Source: Rhodospirillaceae bacterium
GTDB lineage: Bacteria > Pseudomonadota > Alphaproteobacteria > Thalassobaculales > Thalassobaculaceae
Length of the DNA: 64,000 nt
Assembly: GCA_018401495.1 (NCBI GenBank)
Contig: JAGYJX010000020.1
Location: forward strand, 1-64,000
Reading direction: 5' to 3'
Shown here piece after piece: positions 45,623-55,564 of the stretch. Positions within the stretch are counted from its first letter, which is position 1; each line of letters begins with the position of its first letter. Position numbers and translations under genes: made by a program. The notes beneath the pieces were generated by a model. That model was not told the DNA's origin and ran no database searches. It was given only the letters and a program-made list of their open reading frames with translations.

Positions 45623-46684
45623 ATGTCCGACAAGGTCGCCCTCATCACCGGTATCACCGGCCAGGACGGCGCCTATCTCGCCGAGCTGCTGCTGCAGAAA
45701 GGCTATCACGTGTACGGGGTGAAGCGGCGCTCGTCGTCGCTCAACACCGGGCGTGTCGACCATCTGTACCGTGACCGTCACGAGGGCGACGTCCGGTTCA
45801 TGCTCGAATACGGCGACATGACCGACTCCACCAACCTGATCCGGATCGTCGAGCAGGCGCGTCCGACCGAGATCTACAACCTGGCAGCCCAGAGCCATGT
45901 CCAGGTCAGCTTCGACTCGCCGGAATACACGGCGAACGTCGACGCCCTCGGCACGCTGCGGCTGCTGGAGGCGATCCGGATCCTCGGGATGAGCAAGGAC
46001 GTCCGGTTCTACCAGGCGTCGACCTCGGAACTGTTCGGCAAGGTCCAGGAGACGCCGCAGAAGGAAACCACGCCCTTCTACCCGCGCTCGCCCTACGCCG
46101 CAGCCAAGCTGTACGCCTATTGGGCGACCGTGAACTACCGCGAGGCGTACGGCATGCACGCCTCCAACGGCATCCTGTTCAACCACGAGAGCCCGATCCG
46201 CGGCGAGACCTTCGTCACCCGCAAGATCAGCCGGGCGGTCGCGGCGATCGAACTCGGGCTGCAGCGCTGCCTGCACCTCGGCAACATCGACTCCCAGCGC
46301 GACTGGGGTCATGCCCGCGACTACGTCGAGGGCATGTGGCGGATCGTTCAGCAGGACGAGCCCGACGACTACGTGCTGGCGACCGGCGAGACCCACACCG
46401 TGCGCGAGTTCGTCGAACGCGCCTTCCATTGCGTCGGCCGGCCGATCGAATGGCACGGCAAGGGCGTCGCCGAGAAGGGCCGATGCCAGAAGACCGGCGA
46501 CGTCGTGGTGGCGATCGACCCGGCCTATTTCCGCCCGACCGAGGTCGACCTGCTGCTGGGCGACCCGACCAAGGCGCAGACCAAGCTCGGCTGGCGTCAC
46601 ACCACCACCTTCGAGCAGCTGGTCGGCGAGATGGTGCAGTCCGACATGCGCGCCCTGCGCCGGGAGGTGCTGACCAATGCCTGA
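45623..46684 (+). CDS. gmd: GDP-mannose 4,6-dehydratase
   Basis: The 353-residue NADP-dependent enzyme converts GDP-D-mannose to GDP-4-keto-6-deoxymannose. The nucleotide motif is ALITGITGQDGAYLAELLL, the catalytic residues are in FYQASTSELFGKVQE and RSPYAAAKLYAYW (Tyr-X3-Lys), and NGILFNHESPIRGETFVTRK is diagnostic of Gmd. It is intact and overlaps fcl by 8 bp, so the pair supplies GDP-L-fucose for the polysaccharide. Confidence 0.97.
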   Translation: MSDKVALITGITGQDGAYLAELLLQKGYHVYGVKRRSSSLNTGRVDHLYRDRHEGDVRFMLEYGDMTDSTNLIRIVEQARPTEIYNLAAQSHVQVSFDSPEYTANVDALGTLRLLEAIRILGMSKDVRFYQASTSELFGKVQETPQKETTPFYPRSPYAAAKLYAYWATVNYREAYGMHASNGILFNHESPIRGETFVTRKISRAVAAIELGLQRCLHLGNIDSQRDWGHARDYVEGMWRIVQQDEPDDYVLATGETHTVREFVERAFHCVGRPIEWHGKGVAEKGRCQKTGDVVVAIDPAYFRPTEVDLLLGDPTKAQTKLGWRHTTTFEQLVGEMVQSDMRALRREVLTNA

Positions 46685-47651
46685 GCAACTGTACGATCTC
46701 GGCGGCAAGCGGGTCTGGGTCGCCGGCGACCGCGGCATGGTCGGATCGGCGATCGTCCGCCGCCTGGCGTCGGAGCCCTGCCAGATCGTCCGGGCGCCGC
46801 GTGGCGAGGTCGACCTGACGCGACAGGACCAGACCGAGGCGTGGATGGCCAGCGCCCGTCCGCAGGCGGTCTTCCTGGCTGCCGCCAAGGTCGGCGGGAT
46901 CCACGCCAACGACACGCATCCGGCCGAATTTCTCTATCAGAACATGATGATAGAGGCCAATATCATCCACGCTGCCAGGCGCTTCGGGGTCGAGAAGCTG
47001 CTGTTCCTCGGCTCGTCCTGCATCTACCCCCGCATGGCGACCCAGCCGATCACCGAGGACGCGCTGCTGACCGGACCGCTGGAGCCGACCAACCAGTGGT
47101 ACGCCGTCGCCAAGATCGCCGGCATCAAGCTGTGCCAGGCCTATCGGCGCCAGTACGGCAGCGACTACATCTCGGCGATGCCGACCAACCTCTACGGTCC
47201 CGGCGACAATTTCGACCCCGTCGGCAGCCACGTGGTGCCGGCCCTGCTGCTGAAGGCGCACAAGGCCAAGCTCGACCGCGCCCGATACATCGACGTCTGG
47301 GGAAGCGGCCGACCGTTGCGGGAGTTCCTGCATGTCGACGACCTCGCCGACGGCGTGGTCCGGCTGATGACCCACTACTCCGGCGAGGACTTCGTCAACG
47401 TCGGCGCCGGCTACGACCTCACCATCATGGAGTTGGCCGAACTGGTCTGCGAGGTGGTCGGGTTCTCGGGCGCGATCCGCTACGACTCCTCCAAGCCCGA
47501 CGGCACGCCGCGCAAGCTGCTCGACGTCAGCCGGATGCGGGCGCTCGGCTGGGCCCCGAAGATCGACCTGCGGACCGGGTTGAAGCAGACCTACGAGTGG
47601 TTCCTGGAGCACCCGAACGAGATCCGGATACCCGTGCATGCCGCCAGTTGA
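46677..47651 (+). CDS. fcl: GDP-L-fucose synthase
   Basis: This 324-residue epimerase/reductase finishes GDP-L-fucose synthesis. It has the NADP motif WVAGDRGMVGSAIVRRLAS, KVGGIHANDTHPAEFLYQNM, LLFLGSSCIYPRMATQPI and the Tyr-X3-Lys site QWYAVAKIAGIKLCQAYRR. The product also needs YGPGDNFDPVGSHVVPAL, which is present. It overlaps gmd by 8 bp and the flippase gene by 14 bp. It corresponds to WcaG of colanic acid loci. Confidence 0.97.
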   Translation: MPEQLYDLGGKRVWVAGDRGMVGSAIVRRLASEPCQIVRAPRGEVDLTRQDQTEAWMASARPQAVFLAAAKVGGIHANDTHPAEFLYQNMMIEANIIHAARRFGVEKLLFLGSSCIYPRMATQPITEDALLTGPLEPTNQWYAVAKIAGIKLCQAYRRQYGSDYISAMPTNLYGPGDNFDPVGSHVVPALLLKAHKAKLDRARYIDVWGSGRPLREFLHVDDLADGVVRLMTHYSGEDFVNVGAGYDLTIMELAELVCEVVGFSGAIRYDSSKPDGTPRKLLDVSRMRALGWAPKIDLRTGLKQTYEWFLEHPNEIRIPVHAAS

Positions 47652-49155
47652 CCGGGCCGACGCGCTGGCCGTCGCGCATCTGCGCGACGGTCTCGCGGCG
47701 CGTTCGCTGCGCGGTGGCGCGGTGACGATGCTCGCCCAGGTCGCCAAGACCGCGCTGCAGTTCGGCTCGGTGGCGGTCCTGGCGCGCCTGCTCACGCCCG
47801 AGGCGTTCGGATTGGTGGCGATGGTCGCCGTCATCCTGATGTTTCTCGAGCACTTCAAGGACCTCGGCCTGTCGACCGCGACGGTGCAGCGCGAGGATAT
47901 TTCGCACGGCCAGGTCAGCGGGCTGTTCTGGGTCAACGCCGGCCTCGGCGTTGTCGCCGCCGCCGTCGCCTGCGCGCTGGCCCCGGCGGTGGCCGCGCTG
48001 TACGGCCGTCCGGAACTGGTTGCGATCATGCTCTGGCTGGCGATCGCGTTCGTGTTCAGCGGGCTCGGTACCCAGCATCTGGCACTGCTGCGCCGGCAGA
48101 TGCGCTTCTCGGCGCTGGCCGTGGTGCAACTGGTGGCCGAGATCGCCGGGCTCGGCGCCGCCGTCGTGTCGGCGCTGCTCGGCGCCGACTACTGGGCGCT
48201 GGTGATCCAGCGGCTGGCCTGGGCAGCGGTGCTGACCGCCGGCGCGTGGATCGCCTGCCGCTGGCGGCCGGGGTTGCCGCGGCGCGGCCAGGGTCTGCGA
48301 CCGCTGCTCGGATTCGGCGGCAACATCACCGGAGCCAACCTGATCAATTTCGCCACCCGAAACCTCGACCAGATCCTGATCGGCTGGTGGTGGGGGTCGA
48401 CCGCGCTCGGCCTCTACGAGCGCTCCAGCAAACTGCTGAGCACCCCGCTCAACAACCTCAACACGCCGCTGTTCGCGGTGGTCATGCCGACCCTCAGCCG
48501 TCTCGCCGGCGACCCGGTGGCCTACCGCAGGGCCTACCTGCAGACGCTCGAGAAGCTGGTGATGGTGACGGTCCCGTTCGCCGCCATCCTGGTCACCGAG
48601 CCGGAGGCGGTGGTCCGGCTGCTGCTCGGGCCGAACTGGTCGGAAGCCGCCCCGATCGTCGGCTGGCTCGGCGTGGCGGCCCTCTACCAGCCGGCGACCT
48701 ACACCTGCAGCTGGCTGTTCATGTCCCAGGGCCGGTCCCGCGAGATGCTGCACTGGGGGCTGATCGGCTCCACGTTGACGACGGTCGCGATCGTCGCGGC
48801 GATACCCTACGGACCGGTGGCGGTGGCCGCCAGCTACAGCCTTTCCGGGCTGGTGGTCCGGATACCGGCGCTGTTCTGGATGGTCGGCCGACGCGGGCCT
48901 GTGTCGACCCGCGACCTCTACATGGCGCTGCTGCCGTCGGCGGCGATCGGCGCGGCGATCATCGTGGTGGTCGACCAGAGCCACCGGGTCGACGGCCTCG
49001 ACGATCTCTCCACCCTTGCCACCCTTGGGCTCGCGCTGCTGGCGGCCGCGGTGATCGCCATGGCGTGCTTCGCCGCGATTCCGCGGAGCCGGCGCGCGCT
49101 CGTCGAACTGGCGCGACTGCCCGCCATGATGCTGCACCGGGAGCGTTCCGCATGA
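47638..49155 (+). CDS. Wzx-type lipid-linked oligosaccharide flippase
   Basis: This 505-residue inner-membrane protein has about 12-14 hydrophobic segments. It begins SLRGGAVTMLAQVAKTALQF, then SVAVLARLLTPEAFGLVAMV, the polysaccharide-synthase (WzxC/RfbX) pattern. The mid-protein reads NFATRNLDQILIGWWWGSTA. It translocates undecaprenyl-linked repeat units to the periplasm. It overlaps the pyruvyltransferase gene (ATGA). Confidence 0.9.
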   Translation: MPPVDRADALAVAHLRDGLAARSLRGGAVTMLAQVAKTALQFGSVAVLARLLTPEAFGLVAMVAVILMFLEHFKDLGLSTATVQREDISHGQVSGLFWVNAGLGVVAAAVACALAPAVAALYGRPELVAIMLWLAIAFVFSGLGTQHLALLRRQMRFSALAVVQLVAEIAGLGAAVVSALLGADYWALVIQRLAWAAVLTAGAWIACRWRPGLPRRGQGLRPLLGFGGNITGANLINFATRNLDQILIGWWWGSTALGLYERSSKLLSTPLNNLNTPLFAVVMPTLSRLAGDPVAYRRAYLQTLEKLVMVTVPFAAILVTEPEAVVRLLLGPNWSEAAPIVGWLGVAALYQPATYTCSWLFMSQGRSREMLHWGLIGSTLTTVAIVAAIPYGPVAVAASYSLSGLVVRIPALFWMVGRRGPVSTRDLYMALLPSAAIGAAIIVVVDQSHRVDGLDDLSTLATLGLALLAAAVIAMACFAAIPRSRRALVELARLPAMMLHRERSA

Positions 49156-50410
49156 AGATCGTGATCACGAACACGGTGCCCCTCAACACCGGAGACGCCG
49201 CGATCCTGCGCGCCACCATCGCGATTCTGCGGGCGGCCTATGAAGACCGGGATCTCGAGATCGCCGTGTACGGCGAGCAGTCCGAAGTCGCCGGCCGGCT
49301 CTACCCGGATCTGGGATTCCGCCGGTCGCTGCACGGACAACTCGCCGATTGGTGGGGCTGGGGCGACAAGCTGGCGGCGGTCGCGCTGCTGGCGATCGCC
49401 TGGGCGTCGCGGTTCGGCTGGGGACGGCGGCTGACCGGGCTGCTGCCGGAAGGGCTGCGGGCCGGCATCGAGGAGTACCGGGCGGCCGACATGGTGGTCT
49501 CGTCCGGCGGCACCTATCTGGTCCCGCACTACCGGCTGGCGCCCAAGCTGTTCGACTTCGCGCTCGCGCTCGCCGTCGGCCGACCGCTGATCCTGTTCAC
49601 CCAGAGCCTCGGCCCGTTCGTCGGCGCCCGGCAGCGCTGGTTGCTGCGGTTCCTGCTGTCGCGGGCAACCCTGATTCTGGTTCGCGACGGTCGTTCGCTC
49701 GGCCACCTGCGGAACCTCGGGGTGCCGGCCGGGCGGGTGCGGCTGTGCGCCGATGCCGCCTTCGCGCTGGCGTCCCCCCCGAGCGCGACCCGGCGGTTGG
49801 CACCGGCGTCCAACGGCCTTCGAATCGCCGTATCGGTCCGTGACTGGCCGCACTTCGCCAACGTCCGGTCGCGCCAGGGCATGGCCCAGTTCACCGACGC
49901 CATGGTCGAGTTTGTGCAGATGCTGGTCGACAAGTTCGGCGCCGACGTCACCTTCCTGTCGACCTGCCAGGGCATCGAGGAGTACTGGACCGACGATTCC
50001 CGGCTGGCGCGCGCGATCGAGGACCGCTTGACCGGGACGGCCCGGTTGCGGGTCCGGGTGGATTCGCGTTTCCACACGCCCGAGGCGTTGCGCGACCGGT
50101 ACGCCGGGTTCGACGTCGTGGTGGCGACCCGCATGCACGCCGCAATCCTGGCGCTGTGCGCCGGCACGCCGGTGATGGCGCTGGCCTATGAGTTCAAGAC
50201 CGTCGAATTGTTCGGCCGCCTCGGGTTCGCCGGCATGGTTCCCTCGATCGAGGGGTCGACGGGCCCACCCTGTGCGACGCCTTCCGGCGGGTTCTGCTGC
50301 GCTGGCAGGTGTGTGGCGACGAGATCTGGGAAAAGGTCACCGCCGAGGAACAGGCGTCGCGGGCGGCCGGGGGCCATGTCCGGGCGGCGCTCGCCGCCTC
50401 GCCGGCTTGA
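49152..50410 (+). CDS. wcaK: Polysaccharide pyruvyltransferase, WcaK-like (frameshifted)
   Basis: This enzyme adds pyruvate ketals to polymer sugars. The start MKIVITNTVPLNTGDAAILR matches the family, as do DMVVSSGGTYLVPHYR and LILFTQSLGPFVGARQRWL. FLSTCQGIEEYWTDDSRLA resembles the corresponding stretch of E. coli WcaK. The catalytic-end motif is VVVATRMHAAILALCAGTPV. A missing base in a G run near 50251-50256 breaks the frame. The restored tail GPTLCDAFRRVLLRWQ runs to TGA at 50410. Corrected length is about 419 residues. It lies 11 bp before the WcaL-like gene, as in colanic acid loci. Confidence 0.88.
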
Positions 50411-50421
50411 AGGTGGACGGC

Positions 50422-51654
50422 ATGAGGATCGCGATCTTCGTCAGCGAGTTCCCGGCGCTCAGCGAAACCTTCGTGATGCGCCAGGTCGTCGGGCTGATCG
50501 AACGCGGCCACGACGTCACGGTGTTCGCCGACCGGCCGCGCGGCGAGTCGATGACGCACACCGACTTCGAGCGCCATGGTCTGGCCGAGCGAACCCGCTA
50601 CCTGGCCATGCCGTCGAACCGCGTGCTCCGGGTGTTGCTGGCGTTCGGCCACCTGATGATGGTGGGACCGCGTCGAACGCCGGCGTTGCTGCGGTCGTTG
50701 AACGTGTTTCGCCACGGCCGGGACGCGGCAAGCCTGCGGCTGTTCTTCTGGGCCGTGCGTCTCCTGGGCCAGCCGCGGTTCGACGTGCTGCACTGTCATT
50801 TCGGCCCGGTCGGCGGAATGGTCGAGACGCTGCGCGACATCGGCGCCGTCCAGGGCAGGCTCGCCACCACCTTCCACGGCGCCGACCTGACCGCCTGCCT
50901 GCGCGATCGGCCCGAGCGTTACCGCGACCTGGTCCGCAGCGGTGACCTGTTCCTGCCGATCTCGGACTACCTGCGCCAGCGGCTTCTGGCGCTCGGCTGC
51001 CAGCCCTCGCGTCTCGCGGTCCTGCGCATGGGCGTGGACCTGGATCGGTTCGTCGAGCGGCCGCGCAGCCGGATCGCCACCGGCCCGCTGAGCGTGCTGA
51101 CCGTCGGTCGGCTGGTCGACAAGAAGGGCGTGGCGGACGGGTTGCGGGCGGTCGCGGCGGCTCGGCGGCGTGGCATCGAGCTGCGCTACACCATCATCGG
51201 CGACGGCCCGCTGCGCGGCCGGCTCGAGGCGCTCGCCGGCGAACTCGCAATCGAAGACGCGGTGAGCTTCAAGGGCTGGTGCCTGCAGGACGCCATCGTC
51301 GAGGCGCTGTACGAGCACGATGTGCTTCTGGCTCCCAGCATCACCGCCCCGGACGGCGACCAGGAGGGCATCCCGGTCACCCTGATGGAGGCGATGGCCA
51401 CCGGCATGCCAGTGGTCACGACCCGCCACAGCGGCATTCCCGAGCTGGTGGAAGACGGCGTGTCGGGGTTGCTCGCCGACGAGGGCGACTACGCCGCGCT
51501 GGCCGATGCGCTCAAGCGGCTCTCCGACTCGCCGGAACTGGCACGCTCGATCGGTCGCGCCGCCCGGCTCCGGGTATCGGAGATCCACGACGCCGATGCC
51601 CTCGACGAGCAACTCGACCGTCGGCTGAGGACCCTGGTCGGGGCCGCCGCCTGA
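50422..51654 (+). CDS. wcaL: Glycosyltransferase, WcaL-like
   Basis: The intact 410-residue GT4 enzyme starts RIAIFVSEFPALSETFVMRQ. It contains CHFGPVGGMVETLRDIGAV, ATTFHGADLTACLRD, LFLPISDYLRQRLLALGC and LTVGRLVDKKGVADGLRAV. The donor-site EX7E region is APDGDQEGIPVTLMEAMATG followed by MPVVTTRHSGIPELVEDG. The order and wording of these motifs match WcaL/AmsK enzymes. It ends the plus-strand arm, 14 bp from the convergent beta-helix gene. Confidence 0.9.
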   Translation: MRIAIFVSEFPALSETFVMRQVVGLIERGHDVTVFADRPRGESMTHTDFERHGLAERTRYLAMPSNRVLRVLLAFGHLMMVGPRRTPALLRSLNVFRHGRDAASLRLFFWAVRLLGQPRFDVLHCHFGPVGGMVETLRDIGAVQGRLATTFHGADLTACLRDRPERYRDLVRSGDLFLPISDYLRQRLLALGCQPSRLAVLRMGVDLDRFVERPRSRIATGPLSVLTVGRLVDKKGVADGLRAVAAARRRGIELRYTIIGDGPLRGRLEALAGELAIEDAVSFKGWCLQDAIVEALYEHDVLLAPSITAPDGDQEGIPVTLMEAMATGMPVVTTRHSGIPELVEDGVSGLLADEGDYAALADALKRLSDSPELARSIGRAARLRVSEIHDADALDEQLDRRLRTLVGAAA

Positions 51655-51668
51655 TCGTGGTCAGCCGT

Positions 51669-52933
51669 TCAGGGGCTGCCGTCGTCATCGGCCGATGGGG
51701 CACCGGCCTTGATCCGCAGCCGTCCGCCCCGGTCGACCCACAGCCGGTGGTCGCCGATGCGGAGCAGGTCGCTGCTGTCCCAACGATCGCCAAAGGTCGA
51801 TCTGCCGCCATCGGTCGGGCCGACGACCGAGATCTTGCCGTCCGGCTCGACCCGGCCGACGCAGCCGACCAGGGCCGCCCGCGAGCCCTCCGGCCCCTTG
51901 ATCTGAGCCAGGCCGGCCCGCCTCGCCTTGCCGCCGCCGCGACCGGTGCAGCCGACCATCGTCAACTCGTCGGTGACATAGGCGCTCAGCAGATGGGTCT
52001 GGTTGAAGACCGAGTACGAGGTGCAGCCGATCAGGGTGCCGCGGACCAGAAGCCGCATGCCGGCCCCGCCCTCCTCGAAGCTGCTCGCCTGCTGGTGGTT
52101 GTTCTCGAATCCGCAGTGCGACAGCAACCCGCAGCCGCGGTCGGCGATCAGGCCGTACTTGCCGTTGAGCAGGAAGTAGCAGCCCTGGAAGCCGACATCC
52201 TCGGCGCCGTTGATCATCGCGACGCCGTGCACGCGGTTGCCCCCGAACACACAGCCGAAGAAGTGGACGGCCGACAGAACCGTGTCCTCCGCACCGTGCG
52301 AAAGCGTGACGCCGTTGCCGCGGTTGTCGCGAAAATAGGAGTTGAAGACCTGGCCCTCGAACACGTTGCCGGTCATCCGGCAGCCGTCGCCGCCGCAACC
52401 CTCGACGATCACGTCGCGCAGGCAGAAATTGTAGATGTACCGGCCGCGCCGGACGCAGGTCAGGACCAGGCCGTGGCTCTCGTCGCCGTTGCCCCGGATT
52501 TCCAGGCCGTCGATCCGCAGGTACCGCATGACCGAGTTGCTGACCACCTCGATGACCGGGTCGGCGGTGCGGATCTCCGAGACGATGCGGACCCCGTGCG
52601 CCTGGACCACGCAGGCGCGCGTCACGTTGCCGTGCGGGCGGTCGCGGGTCTCCACCCGGATCGGCCGGGTCACGCGGTAAACCCCGGGGGAATCACCAGC
52701 ACCCCGCCGTTGCGGTCGCGGATGCCGGCGTCGAGCGCCGCCTGCAGGGCGGCGGTGTCGTCGGCGCGCCCGTCGCCAATCGCGCCGAACGCTGAGGCGT
52801 TCAGGAGGCGATCGTTCCCGGCCGACGGAGGCCGTGGCTCCCGCACCACGCTGGCGGCACAACCGGTTCCGGCAAGCATGCTGCCGGCCATGACGGTGCC
52901 GGCCAGGACGCCGCGACGATGCAAGACCTTCAA
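51669..52933 (-). CDS. Right-handed beta-helix protein (pectate-lyase-3-like, frameshifted)
   Basis: The N-terminus has a basic, Tat-like start (HRRGVLAGTVMAGSMLAGTG) and then ASAFGAIGDGRADDTAALQA, the opening of Pectate_lyase_3 domains. Repeated coils follow, such as DGLEIRGNGDESHGLVLTCV and FFGCVFGGNRVHGVAMINGA. A missing G near 52683-52690 breaks the frame at VLVIPPG. Corrected length is about 421 residues. Enzymes of this fold include polysaccharide lyases and epimerases; WcaM of colanic acid loci is also a beta-helix and occupies the same place after wcaL. No catalytic residues could be assigned. Confidence 0.8.
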
Positions 52934-52943
52934 ATTACCCTCC

Positions 52944-54196
52944 TCACGGAGCTCGGGACAGGATCTGGCGGTACAGCGACTGGTAGCGCTGGGCCACCAC
53001 GTCGATCTCGAATTCCCGCTCGGCGCGGGCGCGCGCCTTGCCGCCGAGGGCGGCGTTGCGGGCGTCGTCCTCGATGCACCAGATGATGCCGTTCGCCAGG
53101 CTGTCGACGCTGAACGGCTCCGCCAGGTAGCCGGAGATCTGGTGCTCGACGATGTCGGTCGGCCCGCCGCTGGCGAACGCGACGACCGGGGTGCCGCAGG
53201 CCATCGCCTCGATCAGGGTCTTGCCGAAAGCTTCCTGCTCGGACGGGACCACCATCACGTCGCAGGCGCTGTAGAGCTTGGCCAGCGCGGCGTCGTCGGC
53301 CAGCTTGCCGACCGACCGGATCGGAATGCCGAGGTCGGCGATGCCGGGTGGCGGGGTGCCGCCGAACACCACCAGTTCGACCCGGTTCGACCAGCCGGTC
53401 CTGGCCAGCAGGTGAACGGCCTCGACCATGTGGTGAAAACCCTTGCGCGGATCGTCTGTGGCGTCGATGGCGCCGAACAGGATGTGCTTGCGATCGGCCG
53501 ACAAGCCCCACTCGGCCTTGGCGGCGATCGGATCGTAGGGCCGGAAGCAGCCGGTATCGATGCCGTTCGGAATCACCTCGACCGGGGTGTCCTCGAACAG
53601 CCCGCTGCGGTGCACGCAGCCGGCCAGCCAGGAACTGATCGGCACCAGCCACAGATCCATGCCCCGCCAGGCGCCCTGTTTCTGCAGCCACATCCGGCGG
53701 CTGAGGTCCTGCTCGTCGGTCGACCGCAGCTGCGGGCAGCTGCCGCAGGCGGTCGCGTAGCGCTCGCAGCCGGCGGTGTAGTGGCACCCCCCGGTGAACG
53801 CCCACATGTCGCGCAGCGTCCAAACCACCGGGTAGGGGATGTGACGCAGGGCGTCGACCGACATGAAGCCGCCGCCGGTCCAGTGAACGTGCACGATCTG
53901 CGGCTCATGGGCCTGCACCGCGCGATCGATCCGGTTGGGCAGCCAGCCGAGCGTCCAGTACGATTCCTCGGTCTTGCGATAGCCGCTCAGCGGCAACACG
54001 TCGAGCCGGCCGCGCATCGCGCTGGTCAGACGGTGAAAGCGGTGCGGCGGCTCGCTCACCGTCGGATCGTCGCTGTACTTGCGACCGACGAGCATCCGCG
54101 AGTCGACGCCCCGGCGCGTCAGTGCCTGGTGCAGCCAGAAGGTGCCGCGCGCGGCACCCCGCGAATGTCGAACGTGCTGAGGTGGAGAACCTTCAT
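52944..54196 (-). CDS. Family 4-type glycosyltransferase (frameshifted near N-terminus)
   Basis: It starts MKVLHLSTFDIRG; a missing base near 54156-54161 is followed in the next frame by GAARGTFWLHQALTRRGVDS, the acceptor-domain glycine loop. It also has VWTLRDMWAFTGGCHYTAGC, VEVIPNGIDTGCFRPYDP and the donor EX7E region SEQEAFGKTLIEAMACGTPV. The cysteine-rich insertion ERYATACGSCPQL is seen in WcaC-like and related enzymes. Corrected length is about 417 residues. It lies 10 bp before the beta-helix gene. Confidence 0.88.
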
Positions 54197-55564
54197 TGTT
54201 GGCGCCATCCAGCTGGGATCGCCGGCAGCGTCAGCTCCCCGGGGACCGTTCTTCGAGTCCGCAGCGGACGGTGATGCCGTCCGCTGATGCAGTATCGAGA
54301 TCACGCAGGCGAGATAGAGGACCGTCCAGGTCTTCGGAGAGACATAGGCCCCGGAGGCCTGCCCGAGCACCGTCCAGATCCCCCAGCAGAACAGGATGCT
54401 GGGCGCGTTCAGGGCGCGCAGGTAGACCGTCAACCCGACCAGGAGGATCGTGCCCCAGACGGCGCCGAGATAGATCCAGTGCGTCCAGAAGTAGTTGGTG
54501 AGCGCGTACTTGGCGCTTGCAAACTCGTAATCGGTGATCAGGTTGCCGCCCTGGGCGTAGATCTGCCGTACCAGTCCGTCGATCAGGGTCTCGCCGGTCA
54601 GCCCGATGCCGGCGAGCGGCTTGTCCTGGATGACCGAGAAGGCGACCAGGGCGGGCGCCCAGATCCGCGAGAAGAAGCTCGGGTCGGTGCCGGCCTGGAT
54701 CTGCGCGATGCGCTCGGCGTAGACGTTGAGCCCGACAATTACCGCGATGATCGTCAGGACCAGCGCCGCGCCGACCGCCACCGTGCCGCGGCTGAGATCG
54801 TAGTACGCGCGGCGCAAGGTCTCGCGCCGTGGCGCGAGGAACATCTCGTAGGGCACCAGCAGCACCAGGCCGAGGACCAGGGTCGGGCCGCGCAGCAGGA
54901 CGAAGGCTGCGGCGAACATCATGCCGTAGCCGACCAGCTTCCAGCGCCACTCGGACAGCACGTACCAGCAGAAGGCGTACAGCACGAAGCCGAAGGTGAC
55001 CGCCGACGGTTCCGAGGTGAACACCTTCGGCCGGATCGTGCCGTACAGCATGACGTCGCGCGCGTCCGACGCGTACACCCCGAAGTCGTAGATGATGCCG
55101 CGCACCGTGTCGCTGAACGTCCGGAACGGCTCGACGTACACCTCGAGCGCGCTGCCGACGAGGATGAACACGCTGAACCAGCCGAAGAGCGGGGCGATCC
55201 GGCCGCGGTCGTACAGCAGCATCGTCACGTAAAGGCCGTAACCGATCACGAAGGAGTAGGAGAGCTGGATCAGCCCGGTGGTGCGCTTGCCCAGGAACGA
55301 CACGTCGGCGGCCGACAGGATCGATCCCAGAAACAGCGCGATCACCATCAGCAGCGCGCCGATCTGGTTGTCGCGCAGCCGGTGCATGTTCTTGACCAGC
55401 AGAACGATGCCGGCGATCCCGGACAGCGCCGAGGGGACTGGCACATTGGCCGACAGACGGATGTCGAGGCCGAGATAGATGCCGATGAAGTACAGCAGCA
55501 GCAGCGCCGTATCGAAGGCGTCCGGCCCAGCCGGGGCGCGTTGCGGGGGATAGGGATAGCTCAT
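54193..55564 (-). CDS. Wzy-like polysaccharide polymerase / O-antigen ligase family protein (3' end uncertain)
   Basis: This inner-membrane protein has about 11 hydrophobic helices, for example ALLLLYFIGIYLGLDIRLS and GTVAVGAALVLTIIAVIVGL. A large loop precedes KPLAGIGLTGETLIDGLVRQ, as in Wzy-type polymerases. As sequenced, its frame runs with no stop straight through the next gene's ATG and ends at 54119. In the +1 frame a stop at 54193 overlaps that ATG (ATGA), the junction type used throughout this locus, so one indel between about 54232 and 54300 is likely. Its start overlaps the upstream glycosyltransferase stop. Confidence 0.75.

Noticed and set aside
51279..54287. Plus-strand open frame of about 1,000 codons
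   Set aside because: It is antisense to the beta-helix protein and a glycosyltransferase. Long antisense frames are expected at this GC content, and the low-complexity product is typical of a shadow.
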